A stretch of 64,000 nucleotides of DNA. Source: Liolophura sinensis (lineage: Eukaryota; Mollusca; Polyplacophora; Chitonida; Chitonidae). The position numbers and the translations under genes are program-made. Positions 37,655-50,400 of this stretch are shown in pieces. The notes beneath the pieces are model-generated. The model saw only the letters and a program-made list of their open reading frames with translations, ran no database searches and was not told the DNA's origin. How positions within the stretch are numbered: the first letter of the stretch is position 1; every line of letters starts with the position of its first letter. The stretch lies in the NCBI RefSeq assembly GCF_032854445.1, contig NC_088300.1:31355608-31419607 (forward strand), written 5' to 3'.

Positions 37655-38636
37655 TTTTGGTATCGAATTTTGTCTGCTGAACTCGAAAAGATTCGTGACT
37701 GGATGACTTCAAACAGGCTATCGTTAAACATTAACAAAACCAAATGTATGGTCATCGGACCAGTATCCTCTTCTCGTAAGGACATTCCTCGGCTTTCTAT
37801 GCAAGGGTCAGTTATAGATTATGTTTCCGAAGGTAAATTTTTGGGTATAATGTTTAACAGCAAACTTTCTTGATCATCCCATATCAGTTAGATATGCAAA
37901 ATAGTATCTCGCAACATTGGTATAATTAACCATATAAAACACTTTATAAACAAACCAACTCTACTAATACTTTATAACTCCCTAATTTCCCCTTTTCTGA
38001 ACTATGCTTGTGTTTTATGGGGTAACACTTATCCCTCTCATCTCAGACCCTTAGGTCTGTTACAAAAACGCCCAGTGCATTCAGTAACCCTATCTAATCG
38101 AGCACACAGACCCTCTCTTCAGATCTCTTCAGATAGACCCTCTCTTCTTCAGATAGACCCTCTCTTCACACAGACCCTCTCTTCAGATTTAGACCCATTC
38201 ACTCCTCCAACCTGTCTCTCTACTCAATTCGAAATATGATCCCCGGCAATGGAACAGGCTACCGATTTCTCTCAAATCTATCGACTCACTTTCTCTGTTT
38301 AAGTCCAAAATAAAAGATCACTTGATGAAACAATTCTGACTTATTTCCAAACATATAGGCCTAAATGTCTCATAACCATGCACCACAGCATTTCTTTTGG
38401 CACGTTACACTGCTTTGTATTTTCTTAAATATGTAAAACGTTTACTGTGTTATTATTTACTTATAATTCACCTAAAACCACCACCATCATTTATACTTGT
38501 ACCTCCTCGGGATAGATGAAGCCCTCTGTGACTTTATTCCCGCCATACTTTATTTTCCGTAAACATGTTTACTGTAAATATACTTATGGTGAATAAATAC
38601 AATACAATACAATACAATACAATACAATACAATATA
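37655..38636 (+). pseudogene. 5'-truncated CR1/L2-like LINE inserted into the older LINE
   Basis: Plus strand: ELEKIRDWMTSNRLSLNINK, KTKCMVIG, GKFLGIMFNSKLS, then stop codons at 37871 and 37898, then PTLLILYNSLISPFLNYACV and LWGNTYPSHLRPLGLLQKR, and near 38250-38338 WNRLPISLKSIDSLSLFKSK to a stop. This is the C-terminal part of a reverse transcriptase. The 3' end is an AATAC microsatellite (38595-38634), as is usual for this LINE type. Confidence 0.85.
38595..38634. repeat. (AATAC)8 microsatellite
   Basis: Eight five-base units forming the 3' tail of the inserted LINE. Confidence 0.95.
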
Positions 38637-38779
38637 ACTATCACCCGAATCGACTGGAAATACAAGTCGTTAATAACGGACCAAAATGTCCGGTAAAATT
38701 CACTTGTTAAGCCGTCACAACCTGGGGAAATAAAAAAAAGTAAATAGGGGCCTAGAGAATGGTGCATTCAGATTATAAA

Positions 38780-41440
38780 TTACCTCCCTTTGATCACAGG
38801 TTCTTTTTTTTATCCTTCCATAACGAGGTTATTTCCCCTTGATTGCGCTGACAATGATTCTTTACAATCAAGTTAAGCAGAGACGCGATAGACTATTTGT
38901 GTTCGAATTATTTCTTTAAAAAAAAAATACAGTGTATCCTGATGCTTGGTTTTGACATGTTCTGATGATGTATATGCCTAGATGATGCATTGTTGTGAGC
39001 GGAAGAATGTACAAAGTACAAAGTACTCTACTACAGAAAGACTTTCTAGTCCAGTCCTTTTTCTCAGTTGGTATATTATACTTTACATACATCGGTACTA
39101 CATAGTCAAGCTGTTTGCTTATATGAATTTAATTCAACAGCGCTTAAGACCTGCATGTTGTCTTCACTTGTTTTTTATATATTTAAAAGAACCCTACATT
39201 AAATTACATTTCGCCAGTGCATGCTGAATCAATCCCTTATTTCTGTTTATTTGTTTCACAAACTGCCTTATTTTATTATACCTCTGAACAATGTATATCC
39301 TGTAAGTGTTTTTTTTTCTGACTGGGACTGTTATTGTTGTTATAGATAACATAGCAATGACCTCAAAAGTTTGTATATCGACTTATATGAAGTAGTTTCT
39401 TTTAATTCTCTGCTATATCCCGAAATTTATCTTCAGTTCCAAGTAAACAGTTGATTCGGAAGGAAATGATCTGATACAATGGCTTTGTTATAAGTTAAAG
39501 GATGTGTGGTCAGCCATACATAGTAACTAAACATTGTATGTATGCATGCTGGGGCTCCCCATGCAATGACTAGATATATATACCATATGCGTGCAAATGC
39601 TTCGAACGACTTTCACCCTATGCTCTTTGTCCGCACAAGTTGTCTCCAAATGGATTTTTACCTGTAAGTTATGTATATTATTAATTTGGATTTTTGCACC
39701 ACAGCAAATAGATACAAAATATAGGTTAGATATGTGCCATTATTGATTTGGCAGTATATCATTCTGACCAGTGATGGATTACTGTGATGACCCTCATCAG
39801 TTTTCGCATGTATGTTTCTAATTTATACATTCACCGTTCAAATAAGGAAAAAGATAAAATAAAGAAATAACTAAAGCATGTCTTGTAACGAAAATGAAAC
39901 TGATGCTTGTAAAAAAGTACATGTAGATGGCAGCGTTGTGAGGAAAAGACCACTCATATATCTGCACAAACTTTCTAGCTGACGTAAGGCCGCAACCATG
40001 TGGATGGAGTCATTTAGGTTTAAAGTGATGCTTAGTCGTATAATTTATGCATTCTTTTATATTTCTGTGTTGAATACGTCAAGCTTCCGATCAGAAGAAG
40101 CTAAGTAAAAGCGCGTTGATTGGATATATATATATATATATATGCATCCAATCATCCTGCATGGTTTCAGCAATGATATTGTAATATTGCAAGTAATTTA
40201 ATAAAATTGAATATATACATTTCCCCAAAAAGAAAACTTCGGGATATATGATAAAAACAATTTATCTTTCTGAAGAAGATTTACATTCTTTGTTTTGTCT
40301 ATTCCGGGTCGTGGAGTTGATTACTGTGTGGGGTGAAATGAATCGAGCTTTCAATCCATGTTGTGACCTAACGAAGTAAATCATCAACTGATTTCTGAAC
40401 TGTCTACGAAAAGCAAAACAGATGCCTTGCGGAAGGATCACAACTGCATTAGCTGAATCCAGGATGAGATGACACATGACATCATGATTGGGTTTGGAGG
40501 GAGGGGAAGGTGGGGGAGGGGAGAGACAAATAAACCGCTCCAAAATCCCCCCTCTCCAGGTTTCGTGCATCAACCCTGGGTTTCGGCCCTGTCACTTGGG
40601 ACGCCCTTGCCATGTTTTATGACGCTGACCCTCCTGAATGTGTTAAACCATCCCCTGGACAAAGAACAAGACTCTCGGACCAGTTAACACTGGCAGAGAG
40701 ATGGGAAGAAGAGAACAATTGAAGAGTGGACAATGGGGGTAGAAATCCAGAAATGAGTCACATTTGACCCTCTGGCTCCCCACTTCCCAATTCTTCTGTT
40801 CCACTATAAACTGACTCATTTGAAGCCCCTGTATGAAGTAGCCCAAACCCTGCCTTTTTAGAGACCGTTTTAACATTAAGCACGTCAAAATTCGAATAAA
40901 ATTTTTCTTTCCACTTTTTTTTTTGACGAATTCGAATGCTTTCCTCGATGGAGAACGTCTTGAAACTTGAATAAACTAACAATTTATGTCAGTAGGCCTT
41001 TGGTAGAAGAGTAACCAGTCACCGGTGAGAATCCGTGAGTGACCAAGAAACCAATCACCATGGATGATTGTTATTTCTCGTATAAATCTCTTAAACAACT
41101 TGAACCAAGTTGTTCACCATGATGTTGTAATGAATACTTTTCCATCTTGCAAATATAACGGTTTTTGTTTGGAGGAAGAATGAATAATTTATAGCAGCCT
41201 AAAAAGACCAGATTTCCTAAGTCTTTTAAATTACATATACAACTTATAAGTATTAACATGAAATTAACAGAACATGAATAAGTTACTAAAAAGGTTCTAT
41301 AGTTTGCAAGCTTCCATATACATACACCAGCTTTATATACTGCGTGTATCGGCCCGCGTATATTTTTACTTCTGAAATAAGGCATGCACAGAAGACATAG
41401 AATGATATAGATTTGCCCATCAAGTTTATGTTTTATATAT
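38780..41440. other. Intergenic, no gene recognised
   Basis: AT-rich. Contains a (TA)n run at 40124-40142 and a G-rich stretch at 40495-40525. The minus-strand reading frames at 40262-40982 show no family motif. Confidence 0.55.
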
Positions 41441-41449
41441 ACATATGTA

Positions 41450-42064
41450 TTGGGTGGGCATAAAAAAATGGGCCGTACTTTGATGCTGCATTACTCAATT
41501 ATCCTTTGTTCAAACCCTGTCAAACTTTAGACACTCAAATGGCATGATTTTGTTAATATACTGACCAATTTGCAAGGCTTGAAAGCTTGAGTAGTCTGTA
41601 CACAGGGTTAAAATGAAAACATAGCCTCAAAAACGCACTTTCCGGCGACCCACATTGCATCACCTGTCATTTGTCATGCGTAGAGCGCGCGCTGCACCTG
41701 TGTGACACGCGTCAATCAAGTGTCGTCTGGAAAAATTGTCTGGCTCTAGTGTCAAAGAAACTCTTCTGCCAGATAGGCACAAGTTTTACCAAATCAAGAT
41801 AGTTTTCTCTGCGATGGACAAGGAATTGATCACCTTTTCATTTAAAACAAAGTAGAACATCATTTTGAAATGTCCGAAACGTGCGTTTTTGACTCTTTTT
41901 TGATTTTGGTCCCATGAACAGAAATCTTAAAGGATGAAATTGAAATTTGGTCTGTATATTTAGGACATAATGATTTTTGTGTGTGTAAATTTTTAGAAGC
42001 CGACGTAAGAGAGTTTCGGAGATATTGAGTGTCAAAGTACGACCCATTTTTTATGCCCACCCGA
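41450..42064. mobile_element. TA-flanked MITE or DNA transposon relic with 31 bp inverted ends
   Basis: The left end GGGTGGGCATAAAAAAATGG with GCCGTACTTTGA (41452-41483) is the inverse of TCAAAGTACGACCC with ATTTTTTATGCCCACCC (42032-42062). TA flanks both sides (41448-41449 and 42065-42066), as for Tc1/mariner-type elements. No transposase is readable in the 615 bp. Confidence 0.85.
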
Positions 42065-42066
42065 TA

Positions 42067-42870
42067 TATATATTGAATATAAAGTTATGCATTTTATAAT
42101 CTGTGGTGTAAAGTGTATATATGGACCATGCATGGGGACGAAATATTTTTTTCCACCATGGGTATTATTATATATTATGCAGCTGTTGTATTAATAGATC
42201 TTTATCACATGTACAGAGCCTGGATCAGACCGGTCTGGTTATGTCTAACGTGATGTTATTACAAGACAAACCCAGTTTCTACAAAGGTTAGGTGAAAAAA
42301 CACTAGGTGTTTTCTTTATACGCATTTGTCCTCCCCAATTCAAGTATTCAGAGAATCCGCGAGTAAAGGATCTCTGTGTCTTTGTAGAAATTCCTGTCGG
42401 GTGACTTTTAAAGCAGACGTGTGCCGTATGTATTGTTATATATATACAACAACTTATATCTTCTGCTGTTTGTTTTTTACGCCTTTGTCTTGTTGTTGAC
42501 TCATAACAGATTTTTATTTGTTGAATCAGAGATCATGGCCGTCCTGTGACAGATTTCACCTTGGCTCTAGTGACCGAGTTTTGGCTCTCCGTGACTCAGT
42601 TTGGGTGGAGACGCAGTTTTTGGCGTACACCGATAATGAAATTAACATGTTCTCATACATACGTCTGAATAGGGAAACAATGCACAAACATCGTCATAAA
42701 TATTTACACTCATATGAAGAACATAATACAGGGCCAGAGACGCAAAGTTTGATATGGAATTAATAAAGTATAACAAAGTTTCCTTGTACAGGTTTGTGAG
42801 TGCGTGGATTTGTCTGGCTGGTCATTCTCATGCAACTGATCTCTCACTCCGAATAGCATTATCATATTTT
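42067..42870. other. Intergenic, no gene recognised
   Basis: AT-rich with short reading frames lacking motifs. Confidence 0.5.
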
Positions 42871-42879
42871 TTGAACAGA

Positions 42880-43410
42880 ATCATGGATTGTTTTGTGGAC
42901 GGAATCATGAATGGTTTTACGAACGGAAACATGAATAGTTTTATGGACGGAATTACCAATTGTTTTGTTGATAATATCATAAATTGTTTTAGGAATCATT
43001 TTATGAAGGGAATCATGAATCATTTTGTGAACGGAATCATGAATGGTTTTATGAACGGAATCCTGAACGGTTTTATGGACCGAGTCGTGAGTCATGAATC
43101 TTTTCGAGGACGGAATCATGAATTGTTTAGTGGAAGGAATTATTAGCTGTTTTATGAACGGAATCACGAATCGTTTTATAGACGGAATCATGAATCATTT
43201 TGTGGATGGAATCATGAACGGTTTTATGGACGGAGTCAAGAATGGTTTTATGGAAGGAATTATCAATTGTTTTGTAGACGAAATCATTAATTCTTTTATG
43301 AACGGAATCATGAATTCTTTTGTGGACGGAATCACGAGTCATTTTATGGGCGGAATCATGAATTGTTTCGTGGATGGAATCACGAATCGTTGTATGGACG
43401 GAATCCGCCT
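42880..43410. repeat. 24 bp minisatellite, about 22 copies, open on both strands
   Basis: Consensus GGAATCATGAATNNTTTTGT then GGAC. Because 24 is a multiple of three, an 8-residue unit runs on the plus strand (GIMNCFVD) and another on the minus strand (HDSVHKTI). Units vary at many positions, frames break within the array, and no start context or flanking coding sequence supports a protein. Confidence 0.9.
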
Positions 43411-43419
43411 ATGCCCGCT

Positions 43420-44045
43420 GGTTGAGCAGCCTTGGAGACCTTGGATGCATATGTGCTTTATATACCACGTGCACTTGTATGCAGACTACCTCGGTTCAAA
43501 ATATGCGCCAGCTAGCCCTTTAGCAAAGAGGTCGCTTGTTCGAATCCAGTTCTCGCTTCAGTACGGTAGCGCAGATCATCGTGCGAGGCTAGGTTTGTCA
43601 AGTATCTGGTAAGGTGTGGTGCATGGCGTTCCATGGGCTTTATCTATCTCAAATATTCTTCAGCATTGCGTATATACACAGGACAAATAAAATACAAAAG
43701 CTTTTTTTTGGCATAAATGAATAAATTTTACGGGCCAGTATATAGTAATGTAATGTAATTGATCCTTAAATACCAAATTCATCCGTTACAGATAAATCTT
43801 TATTATCGATGAATCTATAAATATGTGTATATATATATACGTCTAAACGCGTTATCTTTTCAGCTACATTTGTATTTGTACAAATATATACATGTATCCT
43901 CATACACAGCCTTATATGCAGTGAAATATATACATACTTCAGTCAGCAAACCACAATCTCATGCCTGCATGGAGTCCAGTGATTGCCTGCCTGACACGGG
44001 TCAGCTCGGTCCTCTTATGATAGATGGTGTAATGACTTGAAAAAC
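43420..44045. other. Intergenic, no gene recognised
   Basis: Contains a possible diverged SINE trace near 43500-43690 (tRNA-like TTTAGCAAAGAGGTCGC with GTTCGAATCC), otherwise AT-rich. Confidence 0.45.
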
Positions 44046-44047
44046 AC

Positions 44048-44385
44048 CCTGGTCACACGACCAAGCCCGGATGTTGATCGCTCAGTTTGGAATTCGGTTG
44101 TATCCGGTAATAGGGCTCGTGGCATACAGATAAAATTTACATCATGGCGCTTGTCAAACCGCTTCCGTCTATATATTATAAAGAATCACTTCTACATAAT
44201 TTGTTTGTCCTGGTCAAACGACAAAACCCGGGTGTTGACTGGTCAGTTTGGAATTCGGTTAAGTCCGGCAATAAGGCACCTGACATACATGTAGATTGAG
44301 TTTACATCATGGTACTCGTCAAACCGCTTGCGTATTTATTGTACAGAATCAGTTCTCCATAATCTATTTTGTTTACATCCTGACT
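44048..44385. repeat. 161 bp tandem duplication, 2 copies
   Basis: CAGTTTGGAATTCGGTT and TTTACATCATGG with GTCAAACCGCTT occur in both halves. CCTGGTCA starts at 44048 and 44209. Confidence 0.88.
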
Positions 44386-44389
44386 CCGG

Positions 44390-46535
44390 TTTAAAGAAAC
44401 AATGTAATAAACCCAGGCCTCATGTACACTCAGATTTATTTTTCATTTAAGCTGCCGGCACTGCCTCTTTAATTTCTCTCTGTGGTGTTGTAAATACGTT
44501 ATTCAATAAAAGCATAATTCTGTTCTCAGTCTTAATTCAAGAACACCAGAAACGTTCAATTTAAAGTTTCCAATAATAGGTCTATATATTTCATTTTGTT
44601 GAAAGTCTATATCATTACTTACTGATCCTTAGGTATGACAGATGTCTAAACCGAATCGGATGTGAAAAGTTGCGCTTGACGCAGTATACGAGGTAGGTAC
44701 AAAAGGCAAAATTTCAGAATCCTTCATTCGATGATTGTGTGATTGATTGCTCATATGTATGCTTATACTTTTAGACTTATATATTTAACTAATATGTGGT
44801 TATGCATGACATTTTATGTATTCGTGTAACTGTTAAGTACCAGTTTGATTTTTAACTTTTGTCATGCGTGTACTTATAAAGTATGTATACAGAGGTGGCA
44901 ATGCATGTGGAGCTATATAAGTATAGGGATTTATGATTTGCGTTAAAAAACGCAAAATCTCCATGAGACCATATAGCCATATATACAACATGCAATTCAG
45001 CGCAAATTATTTCGTACAAGGGTTAATGTTGAGATGTGGTTGCACATCATGTAACGGGCATGTTTTAACAATATATAGTACTCTCAAAAAATAATCTGTT
45101 AAATTTAACAGAAAGTCTGTTATAATAACAGATACTTCCTAGAATCAGTCAAACAACAGAATGTTATGTTAAAATTAACAGGTTATTTTTTTTTTTTTAG
45201 TGTAATGAATAAACCTAATAGTGTCAACAAATCTGTTATATGAACTGAAAAGAGTCGGAGTTTTTCTCAAGATTTGTCCACAAGTGTATTTTGCAGTCTT
45301 AACTCACGTGTATATCAAATTTATGACTTAATTGAAAGTGTTGGCATGCACATTTATCACAGCAATGGAAATGTGTAAACCGAACCGATACAGATAATTA
45401 AGGAATTGAGTTGCAAATTATCCTTGATGCATGGTCGTATATCCAACATATAACTATTGCTGAAGCTGACACATTTTGACCTCTTCGATACAAACAAATG
45501 AAAACACATAATAAATCACGGCCGAAAAACCATGCATTCTGGAAAATGAATCAGATGTTGTAAGCGAGAAGTCTGAAAGCCTCGATTTTTCCTGATTACA
45601 TGGAGTTTGAATTTCGTAATGAACCCGTTAACGCTCTTCTCTTATTGTTAATAGATGGAATATGAAAACGACCCACAGGAAGCGAATTTGCAACAAAATC
45701 AGGTAAAAAAAAAAGATGCAAAGTGATATTTACCTTGTCAAGATAATTATATGCATATATGCTGTGAGTCATGCAGAGTGGTGTTATTGACTCGGCGACT
45801 ACGGGGATGGAGCGGGGTGGGGTTGGGGGGAGTCTGGCTTTGTGCTTGCCACGTGCCCTATTCCAACGGCCTTTTACCTGCGCCAGCCTGCCATATATGG
45901 GCAAAGTGACAGGTGAGGCTTGGAGAGTTTCCAACAGCATCGCAAACAAGAAGAAAAAACTGGCGCGGTAATTTTTTCTTTGTTTCCACTGGGCGCTATG
46001 TATGACTAAGGGAGATTAGTTCAAATCACATCCCCGATTAGAGTTTTTTCCTCTTCATCCCCGTGTCCTCCCTTGACAACAGTTACCCACATCAGCGCTT
46101 TTGTTACAACTCGAGATATCGGACAAGCCAGGACGTCCTAATTATGTAAACTGTAAAATCCACATATTCAGGTGAGCACAAAGGGCCCGCCATCAGGTGA
46201 GATGGATGTATGACTCACCTGGCAGGTAACAAAGACACAACTCACCCGTAATCTCTTACTCTATACAATTTTCCATTCTCTACAAGAAATCTTTGTTATG
46301 TAACCAAAATTAAGTTTCATCATCGAAGATTGTGTCTGAGAAACATTTTTAGTAGTCTGCATATATTACGTGAAGCGTTTTATCTTCTAGCCCAAGTTAG
46401 CCTAGCTGGAAATCTGTATGTCCACTAGAAACTTTCTACTTTGTTCAAATTTTCTTAATACCCATGTGCTGATGTGGATTTGTAGATGAGAATAAAATTC
46501 TTTTATATTACTGAAAGGCATGATTTATATGCATA
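44390..46535. other. Intergenic, no gene recognised
   Basis: AT-rich apart from a GC-richer patch at 45780-45940. The open frames across that patch on both strands have no recognised motif. It holds the small MITE at 45079-45203. Confidence 0.5.
45079..45203. mobile_element. Small MITE, about 125 bp
   Basis: TACTCTCAAAAAATAATCTG at the left is an imperfect inverse of the right end (AACAGGTTATTTTTTTTTTT then TTTAGTGTA). Internal CTGTTAAATTTAACAG and GTTAAAATTAAC are palindromic. Confidence 0.6.
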
Positions 46536-46544
46536 TGAAGGTGT

Positions 46545-47480
46545 TGGGTGAACCTGTGTGTACCACTGAGACAACGCGCGGTCGAATAAAGACAGGATTA
46601 TATGCCTATATAACTGTGCTGTGTGCTTGTGTGTACCACTGAGACGACGCGAGGAGTAATAAAGACATGATTATATGCCTATACAACCGTGCTGTGTACT
46701 TATGTGTACCACTGAGGCGACGCAAGGTCTAATAAGGACATGATTATATGCATATAAAACTGTGTTGTGTACTTGTGTGTACCACTGAGACGACGAGAGG
46801 TGTAATAAAGACATGGTTATGTGCCTATACAACTGTGCTGTGTACTCGTGTGTACCACTGAGACGACGCGAGGTGTAATACAGACATGGCTATGTGCCTA
46901 TACAATTGTGCTGTGTACTCGTGTGTACTCGTGTATACCACTGAGACGACGCGAGGTGTAATAAAGACATGATTATATGCATATACAACTGTGCTGTGTA
47001 CTTGTGTGTACCACTGAGACAACGCGAGGCGTAATAAAGACATGATTATATGCATATACAACTGTGCTGTGTACTTGTGTGTACCACTGAGACAACGGAG
47101 GTGTAATAAAGACATGATTATATGCATATACAACTGTGCTGTGTACTTGTGTGTACCACTGAGACAACGGAGGTATAATAAAGACATGATTATATGCATA
47201 TACAACTGTGCTGTGTACTCGCGTGTACTCGTGTATACCACTGAGACGACGCGAGGTGTAATAAAGACATGATTATATGCATATACAACTGTGCTGTGTA
47301 CTTGTGTGTACCACTGAGACAACGGAGGTATAATAAAGACATAATTATATGCATATACAACTGTGCTGTGTACTCGCGTGTACTCGTGTATACCACTGAG
47401 ACGACGCGAGGTGTAATAAAGACATGATTATATGCATATACAACTGTGCTGTGTACTTGTATGTACCACTGAGGCCACGC
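46545..47480. repeat. 73 bp tandem array, about 12-13 copies
   Basis: TACCACTGAG starts at 46561, 46634, 46707 and 46780, an exact 73-base period. Some units gain or lose about 16 bases (extra TGTACTCG). Each unit has AATAAAGACATGATTATATG. Minus-strand reading frames through it come from near-identical units and are not genes. Confidence 0.93.
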
Positions 47481-47489
47481 CAGGTGCGT

Positions 47490-50400
47490 TACCTTTTGTA
47501 CTTCTGTGCACCACTAAATGACGCGAAGAAGAAAAAAAAATATCTATTATTCATTTTTACGGAATTCGTACCTTTCCCCATCAGTGTTTTCTAGAAACAT
47601 GCATGCTCGGTGTTTCATTAATATGTTTGCATTACCATTAAAACATTCCCACACAACCTTTTACTTCTAAACTATGGCGATTGTCAAAATTGTACTCTCC
47701 ATGCATTGGTTCCTGTGTTTAAGATAGTTATCTGGGTATAAGTTCTTCCGAAGGCGAAACTTTAATTCTTTGTTCCTGCTTTTTCTGCTTACACGTAAGC
47801 ATAGCATAACGAATCTTAATGTGGGTATATATTTTACATATATTATCTGATATAGTTTCATTTTTGAGAAAGAATTAAAACCGTCAACAGCAGAAATCAA
47901 CTTAATCTCAAGTCGTATTTTGCCCACCATAAACATGGTCAATGAATTTTACTTTGTCAGACAGCTAGCTCATCTCCCATTGTCCTTGAGTTATGCCCCT
48001 TTTTGTACATCTTCTTTAAATTCTGGATTTTTTTTAAAACAGATGTTTTCACTAATGCGCTTCTTTTCTCTTCCATTGTACTTCACATAAAGCAAAAACG
48101 TCTGCGATGCATCAAATATCCGCTAAGATTGTAACAAGCTTGTTTTGGCAACCCTGTTAAAACCAGACTTTTAAAAGCGTTCTTAATTCGAAATCTTTTT
48201 CAAATATTAACTTCCTCAATTAGATTTTCTCAGATCAGGGCGTGGGGCAAAGTTCGGTAGCAAATGAGAGCGCGCGTTAACCCAGGCTGGAAGACTGGGT
48301 GTTAACGCACAGAAAACACAGCAAGAGGGTCAATGGCAATATTAAGACAGTTCTGCTTTAGTGAAAGTTTGCATGAAATTTAACAATGGGAAGAAAGAAA
48401 CAAAGGAGAGACAATACGATGAGTCATTAATACCAGTGATTCAGGTCATTCATTGACAAAAACTGACTCATTCATGAAATGCACGCGCGCTCGAGGCCAG
48501 CGTCAATGAGTGAAATGCACGTGCATTCACAAACCTCATCAGCCAATCAGAAGGGCGGGTTGTCATCCAGTTTAACATATGGCCTGATGCTCTAAACGAA
48601 ATTCGTGTTGTCAAACGGCCTTCGTGGGATTTAATGGTTTTAAAGTTTCTATTGTTATTAAACCAGCTTGAAGAAAGTTTTCTCCATGTTTTGAAAGCCG
48701 CCTGACTGATATTTTCTTGCATGTATCGGCTATGTACCACGCATTGTATACATCCATTAGACATTTTTATTCAGTGATCTTTAGCCACTTTTGATGTACG
48801 AAACCGATTAGGCCTATATATAATTACTTGATTATGCATGTTATATGCGGTTATTAATTAGGTAATATATTACTCTGGCCCTGTTAAGTGTGCTTAGTCC
48901 ACGGCAACCCCAGTCTACACAAGTTTTAGCGTGTATGTTTCTATATGGCCGTTCCATAATATACCACTGTGACACTCCACTCCTTGTTTCTTGGCTTTGT
49001 GTTTGTGTGTGTGTGTGCTTTTTTATAAATAACGTATTTCTTGTAATAAAAATGAAGTGGATTTGTAACATATAGCTCTGTACGAAAAAAAATCATGGTT
49101 CAGTTTTGTGAGTTGGGCTAAGGGTGCAGGATGCTTGATCTTCTGGTGTATACACGAACAACGTCCCACTTGACCAGCTCCACTAGCTGTCCAACATTTT
49201 ACATCGGTGTATTTATTAACCATTTACACACCTTATATGAATAGCTCTTTCAGAAATTCATCTCACAAGAGATCGTTGATACATGTATAGCAGTATTCCG
49301 TTTGAGATGATTTCAGCCGACTCACCATGTATACATGGGCGTGTATGTCGACAGCTTGTGAATCATACACGAGCTGGGGCGTGGTCACCCAATCGTCATT
49401 GAGAACAAACTCGTCAGTTGAGGATGAGCATGTTACGTCACGCGACGCACGTGCGGATGACAGGCAATGTCAATCCTGTTACCGCAGCTCAACAAAAATT
49501 TTCCGTGCTTCTGACCATATATTTACCTGAAATAGAACAAAAGTCGCCGTGAATTTGTTTTTTTGTCAGTTGCCTTATGCCTGTATTATACCTATAGGTT
49601 TTGTTAAACCACGTTTTTTGGCTTTTGTTTTCTTTTACACTGAACCTAAATGCTTCAATATGTGTGCGAATTATTTAAAATACGAAATATTTTACTAAAA
49701 ATGTTCAGGAAATAATGCGGGCTTTAAATTTCACACCAAATATGTTTTAAATATTTTGTTTCTACAACAAAATAGAAATTCCAACACAGAAAAAATATCT
49801 TAGTAAATTTATTCACAACATTTGTCGTTTGCTTTAAATTTATTTCATATACGTATTATTTCCTTTATTTCTACAAATTGAATGTAATGCAGCTATTCTT
49901 TATCAATAAAGGTAACCTTTTTTAGAATGTATTTGTATAGACTTTTTATGTTTACATACGTGCTGTCTAAACTTCTTAATTATAGTAATAAACGACTGTA
50001 TCGTGAAGGCTGTTTCAGGTTTGAAAATATTCTAATTATGTCTCCGAAGAGTAAAAAAAAAACGGAAAGTAAGAAAGAAGAAGCTAGAATTCAAACAAAG
50101 GAACAGCTGGTTGAAGAAAATTGTGAAATAGAACGGTAAAATACAAAACGTAGCGAAAAAATTCTCACGTAGAAAGGAAATCGAATCAAGTCGGGCAATA
50201 TGAAGTTCTGAAAAAATATATTTTTAAGACTGCCAAGGAGAAATTCTTGTTTGTTTGAAGAGCTATAGAATGGCCAGAGTTTCCTGTTTCGAATTTTCCT
50301 GATTTCTTAATCATAATTTTAAAGACCGGCTGAGACAATGGTCAGTGTGACTCATCTGTGAGAGAGACATGAGGATCCTGAGGGATGGGGAAGGGGTACC

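Larger units (their letters stand above)
37080..38770 (-). pseudogene. Broken LINE reverse transcriptase (Tx1/L1-like), split by another LINE
   Basis: Minus strand, in order: SPGCDGLTSEFYRTFW near 38727-38675, then after an insertion GISNKRGIMTLIEKTNKEK (37651-37595), NWRPMILL, TDFIPGRHIGQT, GLLFLDIEKAQ, and RSGIKQGCPLLPYVFVLCAE near 37235-37172. These are standard non-LTR reverse transcriptase blocks. Frameshifts and stops break it. A 19-base A run near 37061 follows. A relic with no working enzyme. Confidence 0.85.

Noticed and set aside
37604-37873. Single intact protein of 89 residues
   Set aside because: The first part reads backward through the older LINE; only the later part is reverse transcriptase, and stops follow at once.
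40441-40982. Coding gene at the GC-rich patch
   Set aside because: Frames on both strands overlap without splice logic or any family motif.
42754-43612. Proteins of 130 and 172 residues on the plus strand
   Set aside because: Made of the 24 bp minisatellite; flanks show no coding signal. Kept only as a finding about openness on both strands.
45596-45971. Gene in the GC-richer patch
   Set aside because: Two opposite frames, neither with motifs; the patch looks like sequence bias only.
46825-47396. Overlapping reading frames of up to 165 codons
   Set aside because: Products of near-identical 73 bp units read in successive frames.
49326-49339. 14-base perfect palindrome CCATGTATACATGG as a regulatory site
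   Set aside because: Palindromes of this size are expected by chance in 64 kb and nothing else supports it.
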